Positions 1 through 7,260 of a DNA stretch of 24,270 nucleotides are shown here, one piece after another. Position 1 is the stretch's first letter. Each line of letters opens with the position of its first letter. The stretch is from contig JBBDMW010000029.1 in the NCBI GenBank assembly GCA_040878005.1, positions 1 to 24,270 on the forward strand, given 5' to 3'. The stretch comes from JBBDMW01 sp040878005 (lineage in GTDB: Bacteria; Chloroflexota; Dehalococcoidia; Lucifugimonadales; Lucifugimonadaceae). Under the pieces are notes generated by a model. That model was given only the letters and a program-made list of their open reading frames with translations. It made no database searches and was not told the DNA's origin. The position numbers were made by a program, and so were the translations under genes.

Positions 1-65
1 GAGCCTCGAAGAGTGTCCGACGCGAAGCAAGTACAAACGAGAGACCCGGTAAGGTGCGGGGCAAA

Positions 66-85
66 TGGCCGCCGACGGGCGGCCA
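66..85 (+). promoter_or_regulatory. GC-rich hairpin before ilvD
   Basis: TGGCCGCC and GGCGGCCA form a perfect 8-bp stem around the four-base loop GACG. If ilvD starts at 159, this hairpin lies in its leader. If translation starts at the GTG at 54, it is inside the coding sequence. No leader peptide rich in branched-chain residues and no T-tract were seen, so a role in attenuation is not supported. Confidence 0.35.
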
Positions 86-158
86 CAAAAACCACCAGCC
101 CCACGTAGCAACGCACAACGTGAGTCCGCCACCCAGCCTACAACCAAGCCTCGATAGA

Positions 159-1901
159 ATGCCCAAGCGAAGCGAGTATCAACAAGTGACCACCACCAAG
201 CCACCAAAGACCACCAAACCAACCCGCGCCCCCGGAAAGCACCGTAGCTGGGAGACCACCGAAGGCGTTGCCCGTGCCCCCCACCGCTCCATGATGCGCG
301 CCATGGGCCTCACCGACGACGACATCAACGCCCCGTTCGTCGGCATAGCCTCCACTCACAACGAAGTCACCCCCTGCAACGCAGGCATCGAGCCACTCGT
401 TGATGAGGTCAAGACCGGCGTCTTCGCTGCCCAGGGCACTCCGTTCACCTTCGGCACCATCACTGTCTCGGACGCCATATCGATGGGCACCGAGGGCATG
501 AAGGGCTCCCTCGTGAGTCGTGAGGTGATCGCCGACTCCATAGAAACCGTCTGCTTTGCGGAGCGCTTCGATGGCGTGGTGGCTGTGGCCGGCTGCGACA
601 AGTCGCTCCCCGGCTCCATGATGGCCATCGCCCGGCTCAACATACCCGCGGTCTTCGTGTACGGCGGCTCCATCCTGCCCGGCAACTGGCGAGGCGAGAC
701 CATCCAGATCCAGACGGTGTTCGAAGCGGTCGGCAGGCGACAGGCCGGCCTCATCGATGACGAGGAGCTTCGCAACATAGAGACTCACGCCTGCCCCGGC
801 CCCGGCGCGTGCGGCGGCATGTTCACCGCCAACACCATGTCGTCCATCGGCGAAGCCCTCGGCCTCAGCCTCCCCGGATCAGCCTCTGAGCCTGCCGTGG
901 ACCAGCGCAAGCTCGCTTCGTCCCGCCGGGCCGGTGAGGCCGTCATGAACCTGCTCCGCAAGAACATTCGCCCGTCAGACATCCTGACCCGCAAGGCGTT
1001 CGAAAACGCAGTGGCGGTGGTGGTGGCCATGGGCGGGTCCACGAACACTGCCCTGCACCTGCCGGCAATAGCCCACGAGGCAGGTGTGGAACTGACCCTG
1101 AAGGACATCCATGACATCTCGATGCGCACTCCCCTCCTGGCTGACATGAAGCCGGGCGGACGGTTCGTGATGTTAGATCTCGACCGCGTTGGCGGCGTGC
1201 CGCTTGTGATGAAGCGCCTGCTGAGCATGGGCCTGATTCACGGCGACGCCCTGACGGTTACCGGCAAGACGGTGGCAGAAAACCTGGCTGATGTGCAGGT
1301 GGACGACTCCGACGAGACTGTCGTGGCGAAGCCGGAAAAGCCTTTATCGAAGACTGGCGGACTGGTAATGCTGTTCGGCAACCTGGCCCCGGAGGGCTGC
1401 GTGCTGAAGGTGGCCGGCCACCAGTTCGGCGCTCGCTGGTCCGGTCCCGCAAAGGTGTTCGAGCAGGAGGAGCACGTCATGGAGGCTCTCCGCAAGCGGG
1501 AGATCCAGGCGGGCGATGTAGTGGTGATCCGCTATGAAGGCCCCAAGGGCGGTCCCGGCATGCGCGAAATGCTCTCCGTCACTGGTGCAATTGTGGGCCA
1601 GGGACTGGGCGAGAAGGTTTTCCTGCTCACCGACGGCCGCTTCTCAGGCGCTTCTCACGGCTCAATGATCGGCCACATTGGCCCTGAGGCAGCAGTGGGC
1701 GGACCGATAGCAGCCGTCCAGAACGGCGATACCGTGGAGATCGACCTCGAAAAGTTCGAGTTGAATGTGAAGATCAGCGACGAAGAACTGAAGTCGCGCC
1801 TCGCCAACTGGAAACCCCGCCCGGCGCCCTACACCAGGGGCGTCCTGAGCAAGTACATCAAGCTGGTCCAGCCGGCCGCCAGGGGCGCAGTAACCGGTTA
1901 A
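159..1901 (+). CDS. ilvD: Dihydroxy-acid dehydratase
   Basis: IlvD dehydrates 2,3-dihydroxy-isovalerate and 2,3-dihydroxy-3-methylvalerate to the keto acids that give valine, leucine and isoleucine; it is a cytosolic Fe-S enzyme. Counting from the ATG at 159 (580 aa), Cys73 in VTPCN, Cys146 in GCDKSLPG and Cys218 in GACGGMFTANTMS match the three cluster cysteines of the TPCN class of the family. The C-terminal DGRFSGASHG motif carries the active-site serine. The family core begins near residue 30 (RSWETTEGVARAPHRS). The frame stays open to a GTG at 54, and neither start has a clear Shine-Dalgarno sequence. Residues 8-25 are unusually rich in Thr, Lys and Pro, so the true start is uncertain. 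The rest is full length and intact. No other branched-chain gene lies nearby. Confidence 0.93.
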   Translation: MPKRSEYQQVTTTKPPKTTKPTRAPGKHRSWETTEGVARAPHRSMMRAMGLTDDDINAPFVGIASTHNEVTPCNAGIEPLVDEVKTGVFAAQGTPFTFGTITVSDAISMGTEGMKGSLVSREVIADSIETVCFAERFDGVVAVAGCDKSLPGSMMAIARLNIPAVFVYGGSILPGNWRGETIQIQTVFEAVGRRQAGLIDDEELRNIETHACPGPGACGGMFTANTMSSIGEALGLSLPGSASEPAVDQRKLASSRRAGEAVMNLLRKNIRPSDILTRKAFENAVAVVVAMGGSTNTALHLPAIAHEAGVELTLKDIHDISMRTPLLADMKPGGRFVMLDLDRVGGVPLVMKRLLSMGLIHGDALTVTGKTVAENLADVQVDDSDETVVAKPEKPLSKTGGLVMLFGNLAPEGCVLKVAGHQFGARWSGPAKVFEQEEHVMEALRKREIQAGDVVVIRYEGPKGGPGMREMLSVTGAIVGQGLGEKVFLLTDGRFSGASHGSMIGHIGPEAAVGGPIAAVQNGDTVEIDLEKFELNVKISDEELKSRLANWKPRPAPYTRGVLSKYIKLVQPAARGAVTG

Positions 1902-1963
1902 ACATGTGGCCGGGCGTCGCCTAGTTTTTGGCGCCCGTCCGCGTTTGTCATTGCTGGCACGTT

Positions 1964-2038
1964 CTTGTCATCCTGGCGGTCACCCTTGTCATCCTGACGG
2001 TCACCCTTGTCATCCTGGCGGTCACCCTTGTCATCCTG
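1964..2038. repeat. 21-bp tandem repeat, about 3.5 copies
   Basis: A 21-bp unit beginning CTTGTCATCCTG and ending GGTCACC occurs at 1964, 1985 and 2006, with a partial fourth copy at 2027-2038. The copies differ at one position (GGCGG versus GACGG). There are no spacers, so this is not a CRISPR array. The CATCCTG core resembles dispersed intergenic repeats seen in some Chloroflexota. Short ORFs across it on both strands only translate the repeat. Confidence 0.9.
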
Positions 2039-2159
2039 AACGCGTGGTCACAATTACACCAGTAAGGTTTGTGATCACCAGTCGGCTGACCTAAGGAAAA
2101 TGCATGAGGTTCACAAAGCACAAAGCTCGGTAACAACCTTGCCTCCACGTAGTTGCGCC

Positions 2160-2354
2160 AAGTCGATCTACAACGCATTCATCGAGTCGTTCAACGGAAG
2201 GGTCAGGCAGGAATGCCTCTCGCTGGAGGACGCCAGGGAGAAGGTTGAGGAGCGGCAGGAGTACAACCATGAGCGGCCACACAGCGCGCTGAGCCAGCAG
2301 GCTCCGGCCCGGTTCGCGATGACGCAAAAGGCAGGAGCCATGGCGGCCGGATGA
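2160..2354 (+). pseudogene. IS3-family transposase (OrfB) C-terminal remnant
   Basis: The translation NAFIESFNGRVRQECL, then SLEDAREKVEE and YNHERPHSALSQQAP, matches the end of the IS3-family integrase domain. It includes the last catalytic Glu (in FIES) and the typical YN..RPHSAL tail. The first two catalytic Asp residues and OrfA are missing. The usual segment between the EC and SLEDAR motifs is shortened. The family match begins abruptly near 2160, with unrelated sequence before it. It is a dead fragment, and no terminal inverted repeats could be assigned. Confidence 0.8.
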
Positions 2355-2420
2355 AGCCCAGAAATTAACCCTTCAACCGGCGCGGCAAGTGGGTCAAGGT
2401 CACGCATTAACCATCAGATT

Positions 2421-2459
2421 GGGCCGGCACCTTCAGCTCTGAATTGCAGGTGCCGGCCC
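2421..2459. terminator. Strong 12-bp hairpin between convergent genes
   Basis: GGGCCGGCACCT (2421-2432) pairs perfectly with AGGTGCCGGCCC (2448-2459) around a 15-nt loop. It sits between the transposase remnant on + and the end of the SDR gene on -, where a bidirectional terminator would be expected. There is no T-run on either side, so intrinsic termination is only possible. Confidence 0.5.
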
Positions 2460-2472
2460 GCCTGGATTCGCC

Positions 2473-2511
2473 GCAGGAAGCGGCGCTACTTCCTGCTAGG
2501 ACAGCAGGAAG
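2473..2511. terminator. Alternative hairpins over the SDR stop codon
   Basis: GCAGGAAG (2473-2480) pairs with CTTCCTGC (2489-2496). The same CTTCCTGC can also pair with a second GCAGGAAG at 2504-2511. The two 8-bp stems exclude each other, and the second spans the SDR stop codon (2496-2498). This may act as a 3'-end or terminator structure for the minus-strand gene. Confidence 0.4.
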
Positions 2512-3290
2512 CCTCCGTCTACCACGATTTGGCTTCCGGTCATGTAGCTGGATGCGGAGCTGGCGAGAAACAGCGCAACCTTGGCTATGTCGTCCGGCTC
2601 GCCCATCCTTTTGAGCGGGATCCGCGCCGTGAATGACTCAAGCATCTGCTCCAGAGTCACTCCACTTGTCATCGCTGCCTGGGATTGTGAGGCAACTCCG
2701 GGCGTGGAGATGGCACCCGGCAGGATTGCATTCACATAGATGCCATGAACAGCCCACTCCAGGGCCAGGGAGCGGGTCATCATCAGCACTCCGCCTTTCG
2801 AGGCATCATAGTGCGCCAGGCTTCCGGCTGGGTGGAGGGCGTCTATAGACGCAATGTTGATGATCTTGCCGCCACCTTTTTCCCTCATGACTTTTGCCGC
2901 CGCCTGCGAACAGAAGAAAGTGCCCTTCAAGTTGATGTCGAGCACATGGTCCCACTGTTCTTCAGTCATGGACTCTGCCGAAGCGAACGGGAAGACACCG
3001 GCATTGTTCACCAGGATGTCGACGCTGCCGAACCGTTCAACGCACTCGTCAACCATTTTTCGAATATCAGCGACGTTGGAAACGTCCGCGGTCACCGCTT
3101 CGACCCTGCTTCCCGCCTTTTGAAGTTCAGCCGCTGTACCGGAGGCTGCCGAACCGTTTACGTCTGCGACAAGTACCGATGCGCCAGCCTCTGCCAGTCT
3201 CTCGGCGATGCTACGGCCAATGCCGGCGGCTCCACCGGTGACCACAGCAGCCTTGCCACTGAGATCGAATACCCTGGACACGGATTCCAT
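2496..3290 (-). CDS. SDR-family NAD(P)-dependent oxidoreductase (FabG-like)
   Basis: This 264-aa classical short-chain dehydrogenase/reductase is full length for the family and cytosolic. The Rossmann glycine motif TGGAAGIG is at residues 18-25, and NNAG is at about 95-98. The catalytic set is Ser148, Tyr161 and Lys165 (YDASK). The C-terminal SSYMTGSQIVVDGG is typical of 3-oxoacyl-ACP reductase and glucose 1-dehydrogenase-like members. Asp43 after the second strand (VADVNG) would usually favour NAD(H) over NADP(H). The substrate cannot be read from sequence. The ATG at 3290 has an AAAGGA ribosome site 7 nt upstream. The gene appears to stand alone, with a hairpin cluster at its 3' end. Confidence 0.9.
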   Translation of the reverse strand: MESVSRVFDLSGKAAVVTGGAAGIGRSIAERLAEAGASVLVADVNGSAASGTAAELQKAGSRVEAVTADVSNVADIRKMVDECVERFGSVDILVNNAGVFPFASAESMTEEQWDHVLDINLKGTFFCSQAAAKVMREKGGGKIINIASIDALHPAGSLAHYDASKGGVLMMTRSLALEWAVHGIYVNAILPGAISTPGVASQSQAAMTSGVTLEQMLESFTARIPLKRMGEPDDIAKVALFLASSASSYMTGSQIVVDGGFLLS

Positions 3291-3608
3291 AATGCAGTCC
3301 TTTCACCATGAGCAAAGACGAGGACGAAGACACGCCCGCTGCACAGCGGGCAAGTCAGCAATGTAATCGCCTGAGTCACCGTCAGGTAATCACCGTCAGC
3401 GTGAGCGCCAGGTGATGGATGGGACCGGGACATGTGGATTCCGTGATGACCAGGACACCAGGAGGCTGTATCCAGCCGGTCAGTTGTCAAACAGAGCTGC
3501 TGGAGCAGGGCGTTGGGTGCCGCCCGTGGTGGTCCACCTTGAGCTTGAATGCTCCATAACCATCTCGATTAAGTGAATTGCACGGGCGCGGCAGTACGTC
3601 GGCCAGGG
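3291..3608. other. Intergenic stretch with a hairpin and a direct repeat
   Basis: No gene is supported here. GCCCGCT (3334-3340) and AGCGGGC (3345-3351) form a 7-bp stem with a 4-nt loop. TCACCGTCAG occurs twice, at 3376-3385 and 3390-3399, a 14-bp period. Both lie upstream of the divergently read SDR gene and could be regulatory. The rest of the stretch, down to the end of the response regulator gene, shows nothing recognisable. Confidence 0.4.
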
Positions 3609-4370
3609 CTACGCAGTGGCGCCAGGCTGATCCGCCATGAACCGGTATCCAACCCCCGGCTCGGTCTTTATCAACGTAGGCCGGGAGGGATCCTTTTCAA
3701 GCTTGCGGCGAAGTTGCTTGACGAACGTCCGCAAATACTCTGCTTCCTCGCCATACTCAGGGCCCCACACTGAATGCAACAGTTGCCGGTGCAGAAGCAC
3801 CTTGCCGGCGTTGACGGCCAGTTCTCGCAGCAGCTCATACTCTGTGCGGGTCAGGCGAATTTCGTTGCCGGCCTTCCTGACGATCCTCGCAGCGAGGTCA
3901 ACCTCGATGTCTCCTGCGCGCAACAGCGGTTCGTTGACATCTTCAGAAACGGCCAGGCGCTCAGCTCTCCTGAGCGACGCCCGCACACGCGCAAGCAGCT
4001 CGTCTGGGCCAAATGGCTTGGTCACATAGTCGTCCGCACCCAGGTCGAGGGCACGCACCTTTTCGCTCTCCAGGTCGGTGGCGGAAAGAATTATGACTGG
4101 CTCCGTGTACCACTCCCTCAGGCGTCCCAGGGTTTCGAAGCCGTCCATGCCGGGCATGGAAATATCGAGGATGATCGCAGATGGCTGGTAAAGCGATGCC
4201 TGGTGCAGCGCTTCCGGGCCATTGGCCGCCAGGAGCGGCTCGTACTCCGCCTTCTTCAAATGAGCAGCTACTAGCCGGCGGATCTTTGGATCATCATCGA
4301 CTACCAACACTTCTATGGAATCTTTTTTCAACGCAGCCATTCTTTGCCAAAACCGTTTCTGCCAAGACAT
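3609..4370 (-). CDS. OmpR/KdpE-family response regulator
   Basis: This DNA-binding regulator is the partner of the histidine kinase just upstream. Counting from the ATG at 4370 (253 aa), the receiver domain covers about 18-135, with acidic pocket Asp25-27, phosphoacceptor Asp69 in IILDISMPGMDG, Thr/Ser switch LSAT and Lys118 in TKPF. The winged-helix output domain follows (LTRTEYELLRELAVNAGK ... GPEYGEEAEYLRTFVKQLRRKL ... TEPGVGYRF), closest in wording to KdpE-type regulators. The start overlaps the kinase stop as TAATG, implying translational coupling. A second in-frame ATG at 4340 also fits, since the receiver begins shortly after it. No kdp potassium-transport genes are in the window, so the KdpE resemblance is one of family only. 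Confidence 0.9.
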   Translation of the reverse strand: MSWQKRFWQRMAALKKDSIEVLVVDDDPKIRRLVAAHLKKAEYEPLLAANGPEALHQASLYQPSAIILDISMPGMDGFETLGRLREWYTEPVIILSATDLESEKVRALDLGADDYVTKPFGPDELLARVRASLRRAERLAVSEDVNEPLLRAGDIEVDLAARIVRKAGNEIRLTRTEYELLRELAVNAGKVLLHRQLLHSVWGPEYGEEAEYLRTFVKQLRRKLEKDPSRPTLIKTEPGVGYRFMADQPGATA

Positions 4371-6013
4371 TAAGGCTGGTTCAGCGGCAAGCTGAACCAG
4401 AAACAGGCGCCCCTTTTGGGCGGTGGGGCGTTGGTAACGCCAATTCTGCCGCCATGCGCGTCCACAACAGCCTTGCACAGCGCCAAACCCAACCCTACGC
4501 CCTCTCTACCGTGTGAAGTTCCCCGCTTGATTCGGAAGAACTTGTCGAACAAGTCTCGTGTAAAGGCTTCTGGCACACCGTCTCCGCTGTCCTCTACTTC
4601 GGTCACGACTTCTTCGGATTCCCGGTCATGATGGGCGGAAACGGTCACCGGTCCATCTGTGTATTTCAGGGCATTATTCAGAAGGTTGTCCAGCACCCGC
4701 CCCAGTTGGGTTACATCAGCGTAGACAGGTGGCAGATCCGGTGGCACATTCACAATGATCTGCCTGCCTGCGCCGTATCGTGATCTCCTGGCGCGCTTGG
4801 CTGCATCGCCCGCTACATCCGCCAGGTAACACTCTTCTTTGTCGGTGAGTCCATTGCCGAATTCAACCCTGGACATGTCCAGCAGGTTTGAAACCAGTTC
4901 CGATAGATGGTCCATGTCTTCATCCATGGACGTGAGGTAGTGCATCACGGCGGAGTTGGGGTCAGTCTGGCTGATTACCTCTGCGAGCTCTCCCTTAACG
5001 GTTGCTACCGGGGTCCGCAAGTCGTGAGTCACCATGGATATGAATTCACGTTTGAGACGATCTACTTCGCGCAGCGGCGACAGGTCCAAAATTGACAGTA
5101 CCGCGGCCGTGACCCTGTCGGTTCCAGAGGCTCGTACCGGGGCAGCCCTAAGCAGCACAGGGATACTGGACCCGTCAGGCCGTCTGATTTCCAGTTCTTC
5201 CGCCCTTGTGCTTGCGCCGGTTGCAAGCGCTGCCTCCAGGGTCGAATTACGCGGTGACGTCCGGATGCCATCGGGGTTGTTCAGGTAGAGCAACCCAAGC
5301 AACTCATGTATCTGCTGCCCCTTGGCCCATTCGTGCCCGGTCAATCTCCTGACCTCGCTGTTGGACATCACGACAGACTTATCCTGCACATCAACAATCA
5401 CGATTCCAGCAGCAGCACTGTCGATCACTGTCTCCAAGTGCCGGAGCGCTTGGTCGGCAGCAACGCGCAGGGCGGATTCCCTCCGGTAGCGGGAAGATGA
5501 CTCAAGTGCCAACCTCACGTACGAGGCCAGCACGCCAACTTTCTCTTCATCTTCATGTGTGAACTCCGGTCTGCCCGGCTTATTGGCAAGGTACACGTTG
5601 GCCCGAAGCCCACCGGCCGCGACCACGTGCACACCCAGAAGCGCGTCCATTGGAGGGTGGCCAGGCGGAAATCCCACTGACCTGCTATCGCGGGAAATCT
5701 TGTCGAGCCTGAGTGGGGCATCCGCTGGCCCCAGTCTTCCAAGAACGCCTGTGCCTTCAGGAGGATGTCCAATTTCGGCGGCGCGGTCCTCGGACATGCC
5801 GGCGTAGTACATGTGCTGAACACGCCCGTCGGAATCCAGTACAGTCACCGCGCCATAGTCCGCATTCACCAGTTGCCTGGCCAACTCGGGCAGGGCCTTT
5901 AGCGCAGGCTCAGGATTGGCTGAATCAGATGCAGCCGCCTGCAGTGTGGAGCGTGTAAGAGCGGGATGCCCCCGCCATTCAGATGTCATATTTTTGATCG
6001 TTTGCCGCGTCAT
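4370..6013 (-). CDS. Soluble GAF-PAS sensor histidine kinase
   Basis: This 547-aa kinase has no membrane span, so it senses a cytosolic signal. It has a GAF domain (about 38-172), a PAS domain (about 190-312), a HisKA domain with phospho-His330 in SMVTHDLRTP, and a HATPase domain with N box NLLNNALKYT (about 443-452), G1 box EDSGDG and G2 box GVGLGLAL. The GAF segment GFPPGHPPMDALLGV ... NVYLANKPGRPEFTHEDE resembles the GAF domains of DosS/DevS-type gas and redox sensors. Whether it binds haem cannot be told from sequence. It is followed directly by its response regulator and preceded by a truncated universal stress protein gene, a pairing reminiscent of Dos-type hypoxia systems. ATG at 6013 is used; a second Met lies at codon 9. 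Confidence 0.9.
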   Translation of the reverse strand: MTRQTIKNMTSEWRGHPALTRSTLQAAASDSANPEPALKALPELARQLVNADYGAVTVLDSDGRVQHMYYAGMSEDRAAEIGHPPEGTGVLGRLGPADAPLRLDKISRDSRSVGFPPGHPPMDALLGVHVVAAGGLRANVYLANKPGRPEFTHEDEEKVGVLASYVRLALESSSRYRRESALRVAADQALRHLETVIDSAAAGIVIVDVQDKSVVMSNSEVRRLTGHEWAKGQQIHELLGLLYLNNPDGIRTSPRNSTLEAALATGASTRAEELEIRRPDGSSIPVLLRAAPVRASGTDRVTAAVLSILDLSPLREVDRLKREFISMVTHDLRTPVATVKGELAEVISQTDPNSAVMHYLTSMDEDMDHLSELVSNLLDMSRVEFGNGLTDKEECYLADVAGDAAKRARRSRYGAGRQIIVNVPPDLPPVYADVTQLGRVLDNLLNNALKYTDGPVTVSAHHDRESEEVVTEVEDSGDGVPEAFTRDLFDKFFRIKRGTSHGREGVGLGLALCKAVVDAHGGRIGVTNAPPPKRGACFWFSLPLNQP

Positions 6014-6071
6014 GGTGAGCGCTCATCATCCCCACCGGTACCCGGCCGCATCAGGGTAGCAACTGTATCGC

Positions 6072-6195
6072 CTACACTGCACCGCTCACCCTGGGAGGGA
6101 TCACGAGCACTGGCCTGCCGGAGCCACGGACTACTTTGTCCGCGACGCTCCCCAGCACCCAACGACTGAGCCCGCTCCTGCCGCGCTCCGACGTG
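6072..6195 (-). pseudogene. Universal stress protein (UspA) C-terminal remnant
   Basis: On the minus strand the frame ending at the TAG at 6072-6074 reads SERGRSGLSRWVLGSVADKV, then VRGSGRPVLVIPP. This is the hallmark end of UspA domains: the G-x2-G-x9-G-S/T nucleotide-binding loop and the last VPVLLV-like strand. Only about 40 residues remain. The sequence then runs into the decayed IS3 element, which presumably removed the rest. It lies 58 bp upstream of the histidine kinase and in the same orientation, so the intact gene was probably the first gene of that operon or its neighbour. Confidence 0.7.
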
Positions 6196-6640
6196 GATCC
6201 ACTAGGATTCCCCGCCTTGTTCCGCCCGGGACGAGGAGGAGGAACGTAGCAATACAGGTGTGAAAGAGATATGGCTGCGACCCTGGGACGTCCAGCTCTC
6301 CATCGAACAGTTCATCGTTCATGAAGTCCATCGACCAGACCTGGTTAGAGGCGGTTGCATCAGGCACCTCGAGACGGTTCATGCTTGAGACATGCCGGCT
6401 CCTGGGCTTCTTCGTCCTCATGGCGAAATCTTCCAGCATGTAGAACCGGTAGATGTGCCTGTGGTTCACCTTACAGCCCTCTCTCTACAGTAGGATGTGG
6501 ATCCACCTGTAGTCGTAGCTGACCCGTACGCGAGACTTCTCCGACGGATGGGCCGTTCTCTGCCTGCCGCAGGGCAAAGCAATCTGCTCCTGCGTGAACC
6601 TCGGCTTCCTCACGAGACGATCTTCCTTTCTCAAGGCCGG
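6196..6640 (-). pseudogene. Decayed IS3-family element (OrfA and OrfB 5' part)
   Basis: On the minus strand, RKPRFTQEQIA and then, one frame away, FALRQAENGPSVGEV match the start of IS3-family OrfA, so there is a frameshift near 6580. Next comes the OrfB start NHRHIYRFYMLEDFAMRTKKPRSRH, then NQVWSMDFMNDELFDG, holding the first catalytic Asp (WSMDF). After DELFDG, at about 6290, the family match is lost. The residues that normally follow, and the second Asp and Glu, are not present. It is non-functional, and the copy is cut where it meets the usp remnant. Confidence 0.75.
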
Positions 6641-6699
6641 CATCATCCCGGAAAACTATCACTTAACTCAGCGCGATGTCAGTCAATCTGAAGCCTTGA

Positions 6700-6885
6700 C
6701 ATGATCTCTCAGGCGTAGATGGCCGGTACCTGAGTGAGCCGTGCAGTCTCAGCGTGTTGTACTCCCTAGCCAGTGTTCTGTCAGTATCTCCATCTCCACC
6801 TCCTTTAGCGCATACAACAAAATCTTCCTGTTCAAGATTCCCTCCTTCAGACCGAGGCTGAAACTTTCACAGCAGCGGATGTAAC
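6700..6885 (-). pseudogene. Second IS3-family OrfB C-terminal remnant
   Basis: On the minus strand, CCESFSLGLKEGILNRKILLYALKEVEMEILTEHW continues after a frameshift near 6760 as REYNTLRLHGSLRYRPSTPE. This is the terminal ESFN..L..E.L....I..L.EV...E.WR.EYN..R.H.SL.Y.P.P pattern of IS3-type transposases. It lies 5' of the OrfA remnant at 6480-6640 in the shared reading direction, so it must come from a different insertion. Confidence 0.7.
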
Positions 6886-7097
6886 GTGAAATGTCAGGCT
6901 TGATGAAGACGCCCCGCCCCACTCGTTTGTCAATGATTGTGACTGTTTCAGCCTGCGGAGCGTTTCATGATCTGCTCGGCGTATGCCGCCGCCTTCCGGG
7001 CACAATGCCCCCCCAATAATTAGAACTCAACCTGCCTCGTGAAAGGAACCACACAGGCCACTGCCAGGAAGACAGCCGGATGCTTACCCACAGGTTG
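6886..7097. other. Gene-free stretch before the NnrS operon
   Basis: No coding region is supported. The sequence is probably residual insertion-element DNA between the IS3 fragment and the nnrS promoter. A run of seven C lies at about 7009-7015. A lone TGTGAC half-site near 6948 has no matching partner half. Confidence 0.4.
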
Positions 7098-7140
7098 TGT
7101 GACAAAAGTCACAGCCTGCGGGACGCGGCTTCAATAACCT
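7098..7140 (+). promoter_or_regulatory. Crp-type operator and class II promoter of the nnrS-ahb operon
   Basis: TGTGACAAAAGTCACA (7098-7113) is a perfect inverted repeat, TGTGAC-N4-GTCACA. A -10-like TAACCT lies at 7135-7140 after a 21-nt gap. That puts the palindrome centre at about -41.5 from a start near 7147, the class II Crp/Fnr activation position. The same spacing recurs at three other promoters in this window. The downstream gene starts at 7261, giving a leader of about 114 nt. Confidence 0.8.
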
Positions 7141-7206
7141 CGTCATCATGGCGTTCATGCCTTGGCCATAGAGTGGAATAGCGCTGCCATGACAGAGCAG
7201 ATCTGG

Positions 7207-7233
7207 CAGTAGCCGGGATAATACCGGCTACTG
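7207..7233 (+). promoter_or_regulatory. Leader hairpin of the nnrS-like gene
   Basis: CAGTAGCCGG (7207-7216) pairs perfectly with CCGGCTACTG (7224-7233) around a 7-nt loop. It lies between the predicted transcription start and the GGGAG ribosome site at 7251-7255. It could stabilise the message or influence translation. The following CTTTGGG is a poor T-tract for termination. Confidence 0.5.
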
Positions 7234-7260
7234 CTTTGGGTATGTGATACGGGAGACAAG

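Noticed and set aside
1964..2038. Candidate CRISPR array
   Set aside because: The units abut each other with no spacers, and no cas genes are nearby.
1906..2178. Short reading frames on both strands across the 21-bp repeat (HPGGHPCHPDG-type peptides)
   Set aside because: They simply translate the tandem repeat; there is no ribosome site and no family resemblance.
2745..3311. 188-residue plus-strand frame opposite the SDR gene
   Set aside because: The SDR gene on the minus strand has all catalytic motifs; this frame resembles nothing.
3158..3490. 110-residue minus-strand frame overlapping the SDR start
   Set aside because: It overlaps the SDR N-terminus in another frame, and has no ribosome site and no recognisable domain.
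6946..6961. TGTGAC followed by TGTTTCAG as an operator
   Set aside because: Only one half-site is intact; the second half does not match GTCACA, and no gene follows directly.
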